Below, one piece after another: positions 5,032 to 5,557 of a stretch of DNA of 5,557 bases (positions are counted from its first letter, which is position 1; each line of letters opens with the position of its first letter). This stretch comes from an uncultured Selenomonadales bacterium (GTDB taxonomy: Bacteria; Bacillota; Negativicutes; Selenomonadales; Selenomonadaceae), in contig CALFJB010000092.1 in assembly GCA_937877565.1 (NCBI GenBank), positions 1 to 5,557 of the forward strand. The letters run 5' to 3'. The notes under the pieces are model-generated. The model had not been told where the DNA came from. It made no database searches and saw only the letters and a list, made by a program, of their open reading frames with translations. A program made the position numbers and the translations under genes.

Positions 5032-5202
5032 ATGTCAATCAGCACCATTCGGCGCAAACTCAAAGAGCAGTTAATTCAAGTGAAAAAAAGTGCGTGGCGA
5101 AATAATTTGCATCGTCTTTACCATATGGATATTGGCGCATACAATTATCACTACTACACACTTGAAGAACTTGAAAAATTAGCCGCCGATGACGACAACT
5201 AA
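5032..5202 (+). CDS. small basic/aromatic protein of unknown function
   Basis: A 56-residue protein beginning MSISTIRRKLKEQLIQVKKS, basic in the first half, with a tyrosine/histidine-rich middle (YHMDIGAYNYHYYT, about 31-44) and an acidic tail (LEELEKLAADDDN). It has no membrane segment, signal peptide or cysteines. I do not recognise it. The ATG at 5032 has AAAGGAG (5017-5023) at 8 nt, a strong start signal. The frame is open back to an ATG at 4966, but those 22 extra codons are largely pentamer-array sequence, so I treat them as leader. It is the last gene before the terminator at 5234-5265, so it probably shares a transcript with whatever precedes it. A regulatory or nucleic-acid-binding role is only a guess from charge. 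Confidence 0.7.
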   Translation: MSISTIRRKLKEQLIQVKKSAWRNNLHRLYHMDIGAYNYHYYTLEELEKLAADDDN

Positions 5203-5233
5203 CTAAAAATAATTCGGCGATGACCGAGCAAAG

Positions 5234-5265
5234 AACTTCAAGCAGAAATGTTTGGAGTTTTTTTT
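5234..5265 (+). terminator. rho-independent terminator
   Basis: AACTTCAAGCA (5234-5244) pairs with TGTTTGGAGTT (5249-5259) over 11 bp, including two G-U wobbles, around a GAAA tetraloop. Six T residues follow directly (5260-5265). It lies 31 bp after the stop codon of the 56-residue gene and closes the + strand transcription unit. Confidence 0.82.
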
Positions 5266-5305
5266 ATGCGTGATTTATGGTTAAAAGTTTAAATACAGGT
5301 TATAG

Positions 5306-5454
5306 CAGTATACTGTAATCAAATTTGATTCGAATAATGTTTGAAATTATTTCATTCAGAAGAATTCCCAAGTATTAAAATAGGCAGAAAATTTTGGGTA
5401 AAAGAAGACTGTCTAAATGAATTTTTAAGTCATAAACAAATTATGGCAAGGTAA
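5306..5454 (+). pseudogene. decayed helix-turn-helix (excisionase/HTH_17-like) gene
   Basis: The frame at 5341-5454 encodes LKLFHSEEFPSIKIGRKFWV, then KEDCLNEFLSHKQIMAR and a stop. This is the recognition-helix and wing part of the HTH_17/excisionase-type domain, whose usual form ends 'FPSIKIGRR...V.KE....WL'. The upstream frame, 5306-5341, gives YTVIKFDSNNV, which would join it if one T were added to the GTTTG at 5339-5343. There is no start codon, no ribosome binding site, and the N-terminal half is missing. Intact relatives often act as excisionases or phage regulators. Here the gene lies after the terminator and looks inactive. Family assignment is by eye. Confidence 0.5.
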
Positions 5455-5460
5455 AAAGAA

Positions 5461-5491
5461 AGAAGACTTAATCTAGCACATTAAATCTTCT
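5461..5491 (-). terminator. A+T-rich stem-loop, possible terminator for - strand transcription
   Basis: AGAAGACTTAAT (5461-5472) and ATTAAATCTTCT (5480-5491) pair over 12 positions with one mismatch, or a G-T wobble when read on the - strand, around a 7-nt loop. On the - strand the stem is followed by TTCTTTTT, which fits a terminator; on the + strand no T run follows. A second small stem, ACAGG/CCTGT (5496-5511), lies beside it. The remaining bases to 5557 are A+T-rich, and I see no gene there. Confidence 0.35.
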
Positions 5492-5557
5492 ATAAACAGG
5501 AAATACCCTGTCAAAATAATTGTAAATTTATTATACAACAAAATAATAATTTGAGCA

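Noticed and set aside
1..5557. tRNA or rRNA genes
   Set aside because: I saw no cloverleaf with a T-loop GTTCRA signature or rRNA-like conserved stretch in either strand.

Overview
The window is the replication and packaging-initiation part of a mobile element, most likely a prophage, phage satellite or phage-plasmid of a low-to-moderate GC Bacillota (Firmicutes) host. The evidence is AGGAG-type ribosome binding sites, a Firmicutes-style winged-helix replication initiator, a DnaB-like helicase with the phage 'ISAFNRENY'-type motif, RusA and a terminase small subunit. All supportable genes are on the + strand. I cannot name the genus.

Layout. Positions 1-155 hold a good sigma-70-like promoter and a leader. 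The initiator gene (156-1079) follows. Directly behind it are three exact 22-bp iterons (1098-1163) and an A+T-rich, inverted-repeat-rich stretch (about 1230-1300), which together look like an iteron-type replication origin. A hairpin (1310-1350) precedes a 676-residue primase-helicase (1385-3415). A 213-bp gap with hairpins and a weak 41-codon ORF leads to a RusA-type Holliday junction resolvase (3629-3994). The 242-bp gap after it holds an apparently frameshifted zinc-ribbon ORF (3969-4086) and a perfect 24-bp palindrome (4169-4192), then the terminase small subunit (4237-4674). After 278 bp without a convincing gene comes a phased array of ten GGYNN pentamers (4953-5002), then a 56-residue unknown protein (5032-5202) and a strong intrinsic terminator (5234-5265). 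Beyond the terminator are a decayed helix-turn-helix (excisionase-like) gene and an A+T-rich end.

How the parts fit: the initiator probably binds the iterons and melts the A+T-rich DNA. The primase-helicase then primes and unwinds, RusA resolves recombination intermediates, and TerS selects DNA for packaging. No terminase large subunit or capsid gene is visible, and the terminator closes the transcription unit after TerS and one small gene. This fits a PICI-like satellite that borrows a helper's packaging machinery, a decayed prophage, or simply a window that ends too early.

The most unusual features are the pentamer array (which reads as an overlong two-tier G-quadruplex motif just upstream of a ribosome binding site), the compact iteron origin with a micro-ORF inside it, and TerS without TerL.
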